A stretch of 64,000 nt of DNA from Mesorhizobium sophorae (GCF_002270415.1 NZ_NNRI01000022.1:186001-250000); one strand, 5' to 3'; positions 53,720 to 61,094 are shown, numbered from the stretch's first letter. Notes: a model not told the origin generated them from the sequence alone. Numbers and translations: made by a program.

Positions 53720-53859
53720 GGGAACGCTCAAAGCTGGTTGACCAGGGGAGAGGTTGACCAAGATTTGTTCAAGTGCCACGAGGGATGTACCTCGTGTTTC
53801 CGCCTTGAAGAGGCCCGCCGTCGTTAGCCAGGCGGGCCAAGACGAGAAGGAGAACGAAC

Positions 53860-54507
53860 TTGGACACCTTATTGGCGCTTGCCGCTCTGGCCGTATCTCT
53901 GGTTGCACTTGGCATGTCCGTCTTCTTCTGGAGGCGACAATTTCGCCCGATCGTAACGGCCGCGGTTAAAACTCACAGCGGCGGGAACGATGGGATCGCC
54001 TACAATCTCGTGGTGCTGAACTCTGGATCAATTCCCGCGAAAAATATCCGCCTGATCGTTCACGACCAGGCTGGCCTCAAAGCGGCGCTCGGAGTCGGTG
54101 CCAATGAGGATGCCAAAAAGCGGTGGCTGGCGTGTTTCACTCAGTCGACGGAAATTCCACTCCTCCAAAACGGCGATAAGACGACCTGCTCATTCGGGAT
54201 GACACACAGCGATCCGCGGCAAAGCTTTTGGAAACCGCAAGCCCAGTTTTGGATCCGTATTGAATATGAAGGTTGGTTCGGCGCCAAGTACGATTCGGAC
54301 CCACTTAACGTTTTGCAGATCGCCGATTCGGACAGCTTCACCGGAGGGATGTGGGCACCGGTCAGAAACCCGCCACCAGGGACAGCGGGAACCTCTCAAA
54401 CTGGGTCGAAATTGGGATCCCGTCCACCGTCCGGCATTCCTCGGGCATCTCCCCAGCGTCCCGTTCGCCATCCTCGATCCACGCGGTATCATCGACCTTC
54501 ATCGTGA
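53860..54507 (+). CDS. Membrane-anchored protein of unknown function, probably 3'-altered
   Basis: Translation from TTG at 53860, nine bases after AAGGAG, gives an N-terminal membrane helix (TLLALAALAVSLVALGMSVFFW) and a soluble part with VVLNSGSIPAKNIRLIVHD. I do not recognise the family. The first 160 residues look real. The last 50 are Pro/Ser/Arg-rich and lie antisense to another degraded frame, so the original C-terminus is probably lost. Base composition is less GC-rich than the surroundings, suggesting foreign origin. Confidence 0.6.
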   Translation: MDTLLALAALAVSLVALGMSVFFWRRQFRPIVTAAVKTHSGGNDGIAYNLVVLNSGSIPAKNIRLIVHDQAGLKAALGVGANEDAKKRWLACFTQSTEIPLLQNGDKTTCSFGMTHSDPRQSFWKPQAQFWIRIEYEGWFGAKYDSDPLNVLQIADSDSFTGGMWAPVRNPPPGTAGTSQTGSKLGSRPPSGIPRASPQRPVRHPRSTRYHRPSS

Positions 54508-54679
54508 CCCGCTGATCGGTTCCTATGGTCCAGCCGATTGATGGCTGGTCTGCATCCTTGTCGTGCGGCTCGCCCAGCACTTCGCCGCCGTGCTCGTTTT
54601 CAGCTTCGCACTCGTCTTTGCTTGGGAACGTAGCGTGCTCCCCGCCCAGCGCTTCTGGGTGTTATCCCGAGTTTCTCAT
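54362..54679 (-). pseudogene. Degraded small gene, unknown product
   Basis: An ATG at 54679 opens a frame that meets a stop at 54662-54664 after five codons. The frame then continues as an acidic, protein-like sequence (ALGGEHATFPSKDECEAE, IGWTIGTDQRVTMKVDDTAW) to 54362. A GTG at 54580 could restart it. It overlaps the end of the plus-strand gene. I do not recognise the product. Confidence 0.4.
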
Positions 54680-54791
54680 GGAAAGGCCCACTGATCGTCC
54701 CCACGGGCTTTCCCGTGACGTTGATGGCGTTCGCAGGCGCCCATGCTCGCAGTCGCTATCCGGCTCATAGTCGCTGCATGGCGCTACGCGA

Positions 54792-54930
54792 TCGATCGAC
54801 TGGGAAAGCCGGCCGGAGACGAAGCCGCCCTACCGTCGAGTTTCCCAAGGTGGGTTCCACGACCTCAGACACACCCGTGCTTCCGCACTGATCGCCAGCG
54901 GGCTCGATGTGGTTGGAAGCGAGTTCGACC
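54792..54930 (+). pseudogene. Remnant of a tyrosine-recombinase integrase
   Basis: In one frame the sequence GGFHDLRHTRASALIASG (54849-54902) is the highly conserved HxLR box region of phage-type integrases. The frame has no start upstream, and sequence after SGLDVV no longer follows the family, so the catalytic Tyr is missing. It is the only recombinase trace in the region. Confidence 0.8.
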
Positions 54931-54936
54931 AGTCAA

Positions 54937-55506
54937 CTAGTAGACTGCAGTGTCCACGATTGACAGGTTGCCCATCGTTCCACGAGACGGAAGGACGCTA
55001 ACATCAAGTCTTGTCGCGTACTCCGCCCCCTCGAAGCTGCGAAGGAGCCTATGACGCTTGACCGTTAGCTCCCAAATCAGCCGGTCATCCTCCATGAGGC
55101 AGTAGTGTGGCTGCAACCCTGGAGGGATGTGTTTGGGTTGATCGGGTAGTCTCAGAAGGTCGAACAGCACTTTAACCCTGTTGTCGACATCGGCAACGTC
55201 GCTTGCCACCGACAATCCACCAGCCGGTTCATAAAAATGGACGTCCATCCTGATGAACAATGACGCGCGTTCACTTGCAACCACCACGAAGTCCAGCCCG
55301 TGTCGTTCGAAGGTGGCCACGCCCTCCCACGTGCTTTCATTGTAGGGCTTAGACACCCAACGCTTGTGGTCAAGAAGGGGGCTAGTCTGCCAGAGGCGAA
55401 CAAGCTGGTGGTGCATTTGGGTCCGGAAGTCGACGGCAAAATTCGAGTGCGGGCCACCTTTGTTGCCTGACGGTATCCGCCCCAAGAAGAACAACTCAAA
55501 TCGCAT
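54937..55506 (-). CDS. RusA-like Holliday-junction resolvase-like protein
   Basis: This 189-residue protein starts at MRFELFFLGRIPSGNK (55506). The segment DVADVDNRVKVLFDLL has Asp106, Asp108 and Lys112 spaced as D70, D72 and K76 in E. coli RusA, and MEDDRLIWELTVK supplies a further acidic residue. RusA resolves Holliday junctions and is usually prophage-borne. The protein is longer than RusA (120 residues), so the call is inference. An upstream extension (MRVQVPPPAPP) is only translation of the tRNA gene. It lies 15 bases after the tRNA on the same strand. Confidence 0.6.
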   Translation of the reverse strand: MRFELFFLGRIPSGNKGGPHSNFAVDFRTQMHHQLVRLWQTSPLLDHKRWVSKPYNESTWEGVATFERHGLDFVVVASERASLFIRMDVHFYEPAGGLSVASDVADVDNRVKVLFDLLRLPDQPKHIPPGLQPHYCLMEDDRLIWELTVKRHRLLRSFEGAEYATRLDVSVLPSRGTMGNLSIVDTAVY

Positions 55507-55521
55507 AAGCAAATAACCTGG

Positions 55522-55606
55522 TGGTGCGGGCGGCGGGACTTGAACCCGCATGGCCGAGGCCTCCGGATTTTAAGTCCGGTGTGTATACCAATTTCACCAC
55601 GCCCGC
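55522..55606 (-). tRNA. tRNA-Leu(UAA)
   Basis: The 85-base gene folds fully: acceptor GCGGGCG/CGCCCGC, anticodon stem CCGGA/TCCGG with loop CTTAAAA (anticodon UAA), a class II variable arm (GGCCTCGGCC) and T arm GCGGGTTCAAGTCCCGC, with encoded CCA. It differs clearly from the split tRNA-Leu fragments around it, so it is a separate lineage. Confidence 0.95.
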
Positions 55607-55657
55607 AGTCGCCGCAGATTTAGTTGGACCCGCCCTGTTTGGAAAGCGCAAAAGGCG

Positions 55658-55686
55658 TTTCCCACATCAGGAAAGCATGTGGGAAA
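55658..55686. repeat. Perfect inverted repeat with nearby half sites
   Basis: TTTCCCACAT and ATGTGGGAAA form a perfect 10-base inverted repeat with a 9-base spacer. Related TTGTGGGAAAATT lies at about 55719-55731. It is placed between the intact tRNA and the tRNA 3' fragment, as expected for integrase or excisionase arm sites. Confidence 0.6.
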
Positions 55687-55776
55687 TTAGCGGTAATTTC
55701 CTACAATCCGTGGAGATTTGTGGGAAAATTGGATGTGCAAAGCCGTGCTTTGTAGCGACCTAGCAGAAATCCAATA

Positions 55777-55832
55777 GACTTAAAATCCCTCGATCTCTGA
55801 TCGTACGGGTTCGATTCCCGTCGTCCGCACCA
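55777..55832 (+). pseudogene. 3' half of a tRNA-Leu gene (fragment 1)
   Basis: The fragment begins in the anticodon region (GACTTAAAATCCC), then has a leucine-type variable arm (TCGATCTCTGATCGT), T arm ACGGGTTCGATTCCCGT and acceptor CGTCCGCACCA. The anticodon is UAA. The 5' half is missing at this site; upstream bases do not form a D arm. Confidence 0.85.
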
Positions 55833-55971
55833 CTCTTGGCTCACACGCCTCCAGGCAAAAGGCTCCCTCGGACGAACCAGGGACCGCAGCCAAACGGCTG
55901 CCGGCGCGCAGTGTCACGCCAGCGGCTTAGCGAAAAGGCTGTTCGGGGCCTCTGCGGTGAGGCGAGCGCCC

Positions 55972-56250
55972 TTACTTGATATAAACCAGCACGTAGCGGC
56001 CCTTGTAGGGCTGGTAATACTTCGTCCCGCATTTCCAGACCACGGCGCCACCGTTGTAGGTGGTCTTCACGCATCCTTTGGGCAGGGTCGTGATGTAGAT
56101 GGTCGTCCTCTGGATCACGACCGTCTTTGCTTCCGCCGGGTTGACCAGGCGAAAGCCCAAACTGCCGTCAAAGCCGTCGCCGGCCACCGAAGAGATCGCG
56201 AGCACGCCACAGATGGCGACCGCGCGAAAGAACGAACTGCGACTGATCAT
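55972..56250 (-). CDS. Small secreted protein of unknown function
   Basis: This 92-residue protein has a signal peptide (FFRAVAICGVLAISSVA). The mature part contains VVIQRTTIYITTLPKGCV and VVWKCGTKYYQPYKGRYVLVYIK, with two Cys that may pair. The pattern is seen in small rhizobial exported proteins; no function is known to me. The ATG at 56250 was chosen because AAGGGGA lies seven bases upstream; the frame stays open far upstream through a tRNA fragment. Confidence 0.78.
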   Translation of the reverse strand: MISRSSFFRAVAICGVLAISSVAGDGFDGSLGFRLVNPAEAKTVVIQRTTIYITTLPKGCVKTTYNGGAVVWKCGTKYYQPYKGRYVLVYIK

Positions 56251-56256
56251 AAGCAT

Positions 56257-56601
56257 TCCCCTTCCCTTTACTTGCCGCTCTGGCAGCCTACCAGCAACGC
56301 GCAAAGCCTCAAAGGACTTAAAATCCCTTGAGCTTTGATCGTGCGGGTTCGAATCTGTCGTCCGCACCATGTTGAAATCAGCGCTCAATGGAGAAGCCCG
56401 CCACGGTCGGGCGGCGGGCCCTTCGTCGCGCCCGTGCGATCCGGACTTCTTATCGCCATTTGGATTTGGTGCCGGGGCCTCTCGCACGTCTCGCGGTGGC
56501 GGATCGACATGTTCAGGCTCCGGCGATGCTTCCTTGTCGGGACGACGGAGTGTCTTCTTCGTGTCAGGCTTCGGTGGCGGATCGTTGACTCTGCTTGGCA
56601 T
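56257..56601 (-). pseudogene. Proline-rich fragment without its own stop codon
   Basis: From the ATG at 56601 (GGGGGAAG upstream) a hydrophilic sequence rich in Pro, Asp, Lys and Glu is encoded (for example RVNDPPPKPDTKKTLRRPDK). It crosses the tRNA fragment at 56369 and runs in frame into the next gene. The fragment boundary coincides with the tRNA CCA end, suggesting recombination removed the natural end. Confidence 0.45.
56313..56369 (+). pseudogene. 3' half of a tRNA-Leu gene (fragment 2)
   Basis: AGGACTTAAAATCCCTTGAG is followed by a variable arm, a T arm with one change (GCGGGTTCGAATCTGT) that weakens the stem, and acceptor CGTCCGCACCA. It is nearly the same as the fragment at 55777 and is also UAA. 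No 5' half precedes it. Confidence 0.85.
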
Positions 56602-56677
56602 GTCCACTTCCCCCATCACTGAAACCGGATCTCTTGTTCCGTGAGCCAGTCAAAAGGCTCGCCATGTGAGGCACGGC

Positions 56678-56761
56678 TGTACCTCATCCGGGTGTACCTC
56701 ATAGAGCCATCTTGCATTCGGGGTTCGTCCCTCACACTCCGTCGGCAGCGGGCGCGCTTCA
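56678..56761 (+). repeat. 83-bp direct repeat (copy 2)
   Basis: This is the partner of 53637-53719, starting TGTACCTCATCCGGGTGTAC and sharing the block ATAGAGCCATCTTGCAT. Differences are scattered, so the duplication is not recent. Confidence 0.85.
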
Positions 56762-56868
56762 ACCTTTCGGTGGTATCCCTTCATGCGGATGCGCTCTGGC
56801 TCTCGCATTAGCGTGAGCGCATGCTTCGGGTTAGCCAGCACAGCGCCTCCTCGAGCCCGGACTGGTTA

Positions 56869-56913
56869 GGCCCAGCGGCCACCGCTGCTAGTCCCCTAGC
56901 AAGTCGCTGGGCC
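56869..56913. repeat. Nested palindrome (copy 1)
   Basis: GGCCCAGCG pairs perfectly with CGCTGGGCC, and inside it GCTAG pairs with CTAGC around TCCC. The structure is followed by GCCCCGG. A related element lies 330 bases downstream. Confidence 0.7.
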
Positions 56914-57198
56914 GCCCCGGCAAAAATCCAATCCCGTCAGCGCATCACCTTCGGCGCGATCTCCGCGATCATCACCTTGTCGCCGAGCTCCCTTGCCGCC
57001 CTCGCTTTGGCCCTGACTCTGGTGGTCCAGCACGGTCCGCCAATGCAGCTTCTCGAAAACGCTCACCATCTAGGTTGCGGCCGGTTTGTGCTCCACCTTT
57101 TGCTACTTCCTTCGTTCATATGGGTGTGTTCCCCTTATATTAGCGGTAGCATATATATCGTCGCCAGCCGGCGCCGCCCCAACCCGCCCCGCCGGTCA

Positions 57199-57248
57199 GG
57201 CCCAGCCGCCTAGCTGCCGGTCACAACTAGCAACCAGGCCGCTGGGCC
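57199..57248. repeat. Nested palindrome (copy 2)
   Basis: GGCCCAGC pairs with GCTGGGCC, with internal CTAG repeats on both arms, followed by GCCCCGCCCCGG. Layout matches the element at 56869 although the interior differs. Confidence 0.65.
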
Positions 57249-57600
57249 GCCCCGCCCCGGGTCGTGTCCCACCGCAAAGTCGGTATGATCCAAACGGCGA
57301 AAATGCCGGCTCCGCGCCACTCGCTGAAATCGCCAGACATGTCCCGCACCCGTTTCCCAATGCATCGACTCGCGATCGGGCCGAGCCTGTCGATCAGCGC
57401 CTGGACATCGACTTTGTGGATTTGCCGCACAGCGGCCAATAGCAGGGGAAAACGTCCGAACAGGCTTCTGTTGCAGGGTAGCTAATATTAGGGTTGGCTT
57501 CAGCCGGCTTGCCCAACAAGAAGCCCCAAGCCGGTTAGGCTCGGCGGCCTCTCGTCACCCCGATCGGCTGTCGAGCCGCATGAAGGCTGATGGCTGAATG

Positions 57601-57636
57601 AAAAGCCTCGCCGCTCCATTTGCGAAGCGGCGAGGC
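57601..57636 (-). terminator. Strong hairpin, minus-strand terminator-like
   Basis: GCCTCGCCGCT and AGCGGCGAGGC form a perfect 11-base stem; read on the minus strand it is followed by TTTTC. No convincing minus-strand gene lies upstream, so it may be left from a lost gene. Confidence 0.6.
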
Positions 57637-57879
57637 CCCCACCCACCCCAATGCCGGCCCCAACACCCGGCATTGCTGACACTGCAAATCTGGTGCCAAG
57701 CGCAAGTGACCCATTACGGGACATTTGCGTGCGTCAGCTTGGGAGGCCGTGGGCCAGGATTGGTCCGGCCGGAATCGCGCGTGGGCGCAGGCGTGGCACG
57801 GTTCTTGCTCCGACAGCTTCAGACATGCCGGGCGCAAGACGCTGTTCCACATCGACACCGGCGTGTGAGGTTGGGACAA

Positions 57880-58079
57880 TGATGTCGCGCAAGCTTCTGT
57901 TCGGCCTTCCCGCAGTGTTCCTGGTCACGGCCCTGGCGGTAGCCCTCTTGTCGTCCGAGATGTCATGGGAATTTCTGACGGCGATCCAATCCGATTCGGT
58001 CTTTTGTTCAAGCGGTCCATCACGCGAGACCGTATCGGCGTCGGCTTCAACGTCACGGACTTTGCCGTCATGTGGATAG
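57880..58079 (+). CDS. Possible short exported peptide, doubtful
   Basis: An ATG at 57880 opens a 66-codon frame with a hydrophobic N-terminus (LLFGLPAVFLVTALAVALL). After about residue 35 the sequence is Ser-rich and unconvincing, and a second plus frame from 57965 looks equally likely to continue it. It may be a frameshifted remnant. The remaining bases to 58346 show no gene. Confidence 0.3.
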
Positions 58080-58346
58080 CTCAGCCAAAATTCGGAAACG
58101 AACAGCGTCCCGCAGCGTCTTACCGAGATTGGGTCATGGCACGCTTGGCCTTGATCACTCGGTTGGCATCGGCTTTTCGCGAATTCGTTGCACCGCGCTA
58201 TCGGCCAGAACTTCACTATATGCGCGGCCCCGGCCCAGCCTCTGCACGCCGGGCGCGCGAACGCTGAATATCCACGGCCAACCGCCCCTATTCGGCCATC
58301 GATCCGAGAGCCAGCCTGGCGACAGGATGCAAGCGCCAGAAATCGA

Positions 58347-58925
58347 TCAAGCAGGAATCGGATACAGCTTCAGATGCTGGATGAGGATGATGGTCTTGGC
58401 GTCGATGATGCGGCCATCGGCAATGCCGGCCAGCGCCTCGTCGAGCGGCATTTCCAGCACTTCGATGTCCTCGCCCTCTTCCGGCGCGCCGCCGCCGGCC
58501 GAGATGCGGTCGGCAGGCGAATAGCGGGCGACGAAGAACCAGAGCCGTTCGGTGACGCTGCCCGGGCTCATATAGGGTGAAAACAGCCGTTCCACGTTCT
58601 GCAGCCGGTAACCCAGCTCTTCCTCGGCCTCCTTGCGGATGCAGGTTTCCGGATCGTTTTCGTCCAACAGGCCGGCACAGGCCTCGATCAGCGGCTCGCG
58701 GTGGCCGGTGACGTAGGCGGGATAGCGGAACTGACGTACCAGAAGCACGGTCGAGCGCGAGGGATCGTAAGGCAGGATCACCGCGCCGTCGCCGCGATCA
58801 TAGGTCTGGCGGATCTGCGTTTCCCACTGTCCGTCACGCCGGCGGTAGTCAAGGACGGTCTTCTTCAGGACAGCCCAGTCGTCCGAGAGGATTTCCTCCG
58901 AACGGATGCGAATGCGATCTTCCAT
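58347..58925 (-). CDS. NUDIX hydrolase, NudK/ADP-sugar pyrophosphatase type
   Basis: This 192-residue enzyme hydrolyses nucleoside diphosphate sugars such as GDP-mannose. The NUDIX box is GLLDENDPETCIRKEAEEELG, of which the REAxEELGY-type core is KEAEEELGY. VLLVRQFRYPAY and SPYMSPGSVTERLWFFVA are typical of the NudK/AdpP group. The start at 58925 (MEDRIRIR) follows GGAG by six bases; an ATG four codons upstream is less well placed. Confidence 0.9.
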   Translation of the reverse strand: MEDRIRIRSEEILSDDWAVLKKTVLDYRRRDGQWETQIRQTYDRGDGAVILPYDPSRSTVLLVRQFRYPAYVTGHREPLIEACAGLLDENDPETCIRKEAEEELGYRLQNVERLFSPYMSPGSVTERLWFFVARYSPADRISAGGGAPEEGEDIEVLEMPLDEALAGIADGRIIDAKTIILIQHLKLYPIPA

Positions 58926-59080
58926 CGTGGTCTCCATGCTACCCGGTCGAGGCGTAGCCGCGAACCGGCATTTGCGCAATGCAGGCAATCGGTCCAAAAA
59001 GGGCGTGTCACCTTCTCGTGTCTGGCGCGCCTTCGATCCACTACCTAGATAGCGGTTTACCCCTCCCGGAGCCCTTTCTC

Positions 59081-60184
59081 ATGACCGCATCGCTTTTTCA
59101 GCCAATCACCCTTGACGGCCTCACCTTCCCCAATCGCATCGCCGTCGCGCCGATGTGCCAATATTCCGCCGAAGACGGCTCGGCCAGCGACTGGCACCTC
59201 TACCACTGGATGAACCTTGCCATGTCCGGCGCCGGCATGGTCACGGTCGAGATGACCGATGTCGAACGGCGCGGGCGTATCACGCATGGCTGCCTCGGCC
59301 TTTATTCCGAAGACAATGAGGCGGCCGCCCGCCGCACACTGGACGCGGCCAGGCGCGTCGCCGCTCCCGGCACGAAGTTCGGCACGCAGCTTGCCCATGC
59401 CGGCCGCAAGGCCTCCAACCGCAAGCCGTGGGAGGGGGGCGGGCCGCTGCAGCCAAACGAGGATCCCTGGCAGACGGTGTCGGCCTCCGCCATCGCCTAC
59501 GACACCGGCTGGAACGTGCCGCGCGCGCTGGAGGAAGAAGAAATCCTGCAGCTCATCGAACGCTTCGCCGAGGCGGCAAGACGTGCCGAACGCGCCGGCT
59601 TCGATTTCCTCGAACTGCACGCGGCACACGGCTATCTGATCTTCCAGTTCCTGTCGCCACTGTCCAACCAGCGCACGGACCGCTGGGGCGGCTCGCTGGA
59701 AAACCGCATGCGTCTTGCCGTCGAGATCGCCAAGGCAGTGCGGAAGGCAGCGCCAAATCTGATGCTCGGCGCGCGGCTGTCGGTAAAGGACTGGGTCGAT
59801 GGCGGCTTCGACATCGAGGATGCGATCGAAGTGGCAAAAGCCCTCAAGGATGTCGGCGTCGCCTATCTCTGCTGCTCGAGCGGCGGCAATTCACCGTTGC
59901 AGAAACTGCCCACCGGACCGGGCTACCAGGTGCATCTGGCGGAAGCCGTGCGCAAGGGAGCCGGCATTGCGACCCGCGCGGTTGGCCTGATCGACGACCC
60001 GAAGCAGGCCGAAGCGATCGTCGCCGAGGGCCGCGCCGACATCGTGGCGCTGGCGCGCGCCTTCCTGGCCGATCCGCGCTGGGGATGGCGTGCGGCGGCC
60101 ACGTTCAGCGAGACAATCCACCCGGCGCCGCAGCTTGCCCGTTCGGTGACGACGATGCAGCACTGGATGAAGGCGGCGGGCTGA
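59081..60184 (+). CDS. Old yellow enzyme, YqjM-like NADH:flavin oxidoreductase
   Basis: This 367-residue FMN enzyme reduces activated alkenes. PMCQYSAEDG carries the Cys that marks the YqjM (thermophilic-like) class, HAGRKAS and LHAAHGYLIFQFLSP carry substrate-binding His residues, and ADIVALARAFLADPRW binds FMN phosphate. The ATG at 59081 gives the family start (FQPITLDGLTFPNRI). Its physiological substrate is unknown. Confidence 0.94.
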   Translation: MTASLFQPITLDGLTFPNRIAVAPMCQYSAEDGSASDWHLYHWMNLAMSGAGMVTVEMTDVERRGRITHGCLGLYSEDNEAAARRTLDAARRVAAPGTKFGTQLAHAGRKASNRKPWEGGGPLQPNEDPWQTVSASAIAYDTGWNVPRALEEEEILQLIERFAEAARRAERAGFDFLELHAAHGYLIFQFLSPLSNQRTDRWGGSLENRMRLAVEIAKAVRKAAPNLMLGARLSVKDWVDGGFDIEDAIEVAKALKDVGVAYLCCSSGGNSPLQKLPTGPGYQVHLAEAVRKGAGIATRAVGLIDDPKQAEAIVAEGRADIVALARAFLADPRWGWRAAATFSETIHPAPQLARSVTTMQHWMKAAG

Positions 60185-60315
60185 TCGATCGGTTCTCCTG
60201 ATCCCGGCGCGGCTCGCAGTTCTGGACAGTTTGCCACAGCTTGGCTTCAATTCTGTCCGCAAACTGTTACCTTGGGTGAGGCTGCAGCGGGCACGAACGG
60301 GCTTGGGAGGAAATC

Positions 60316-60633
60316 ATGTCGTTCAGGGCATTCTTGCCTGTTGCAGCACTGACAGCTGTGGCCGGACTTTGGATCGGCGCGTCGACACCGGCCAGCGCGC
60401 AATATTGCGAGGGCACGGTGCACGGCCTGTCCGGCCGCTACAATCTGGCGACCGGCAGCGGCTTTCTTGCCGTGCGGACACGGCCGAACTCGTCGTCGCG
60501 GATGATCGGCCAGCTGTTCAATGGCGATCACACCGAGATCTTCGACCGCCGCGGCAACTGGTATCAGGTCGAGATCGGAGGCAGGACCGGCTGGGCAAAT
60601 GCACGCTGGTTGCGCAACGATTGCGGCTACTGA
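60316..60633 (+). CDS. Small secreted SH3-domain protein
   Basis: This 105-residue protein has a signal peptide (LPVAALTAVAGLWIG, cut near ASA-QYC). The mature part is a bacterial SH3 domain with FLAVRTRPNSSSRMIGQL and WYQVEIGGRTGWANARWL. Two Cys may pair. Such proteins often bind peptidoglycan. GGGAGG precedes the ATG. Confidence 0.88.
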   Translation: MSFRAFLPVAALTAVAGLWIGASTPASAQYCEGTVHGLSGRYNLATGSGFLAVRTRPNSSSRMIGQLFNGDHTEIFDRRGNWYQVEIGGRTGWANARWLRNDCGY

Positions 60634-60642
60634 GACGCCCGT

Positions 60643-60686
60643 GCATGTCACCCAAAATTGGATCCGGTTTTGGGATGACGACATGC
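60643..60686. repeat. RIME-like palindromic repeat (copy C)
   Basis: GCATGTC and GACATGC form the outer stem, with CCAAAAT/GTTTTGG in the inner part. It is followed by TAGAGCGTGTCGCAAACGCG, another frequent rhizobial intergenic piece. It lies just after the SH3 gene stop. Confidence 0.75.
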
Positions 60687-60786
60687 GTCAAACAAGGACC
60701 TAGAGCGTGTCGCAAACGCGACGCGACTTTTGGGCGCAGGCTCAAGGACATGGTTGCAACCAAATTGGCTGCTTTGCGTTGCGGCC

Positions 60787-61065
60787 ATGATGGACAACAA
60801 ACCTTTTGAAGTGCCGGTCGTCGTCGAACTTGGCCACGTCGGCAAATATCGTCAAATCCGCAGTGCCCAGGAAGCGGCGGAGTGCCTGATGACCGTTTGG
60901 CCGCTCAATCGCGGCCCGCGCCATCGTGATGCCCTCGACACTTGCCTCAAAGTGCTGGAAGGTTATCGTTCGACAGCAGATGCGCGCCGGGCACTGATTG
61001 AAGCCGCCAAGGAATCGGAAGTGCTGGTGCCCGACGACAGACTGCCCGACGGCCGGCTGCATTGA
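60787..61065 (+). CDS. DUF982 small protein
   Basis: This 92-residue protein matches the rhizobial DUF982 family: FEVPVVVELGHVGKYRQI, AAECLMTVWPLNRGPRH and a C-terminal ARRALIEAAKESEVLV. Function is unknown; rhizobial genomes carry several copies. Two consecutive ATGs (60787 and 60790) are possible starts; the ribosome binding site is weak. Confidence 0.88.
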   Translation: MMDNKPFEVPVVVELGHVGKYRQIRSAQEAAECLMTVWPLNRGPRHRDALDTCLKVLEGYRSTADARRALIEAAKESEVLVPDDRLPDGRLH

Positions 61066-61094
61066 GCAGACGGACCTTTCAACTGGAGGTTTTG

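Larger units (their letters stand above)
56762..57879. other. Accessory stretch without a confident gene
   Basis: About 1.1 kb holds only short frames of doubtful quality. A minus-strand frame at 57227-57439 (TTG start, 70 residues, IHKVDVQALIDRLGPIASR) looks partly protein-like and may be a remnant. An AT-rich pocket lies at 57120-57160. Two related palindromes (56869 and 57199) and a strong hairpin (57605) are listed separately. No recombinase, transposase or RNA gene was recognised. Confidence 0.5.

Noticed and set aside
55507..55551. N-terminal extension MRVQVPPPAPP of the RusA-like gene
   Set aside because: These codons lie in the tRNA 3' end; the real start is at 55506.
55521..55763. 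Plus-strand frame starting MVRAAGLEPAWPRPPDF
   Set aside because: It is a translation of the complement of the tRNA-Leu gene, a common artefact. The rest of the frame has no support.
57535..57879. 114-codon minus-strand frame in the accessory region
   Set aside because: Its amino-acid make-up is Cys/Ser/Arg/His-rich without hydrophobic pattern, and it runs through the hairpin at 57605.
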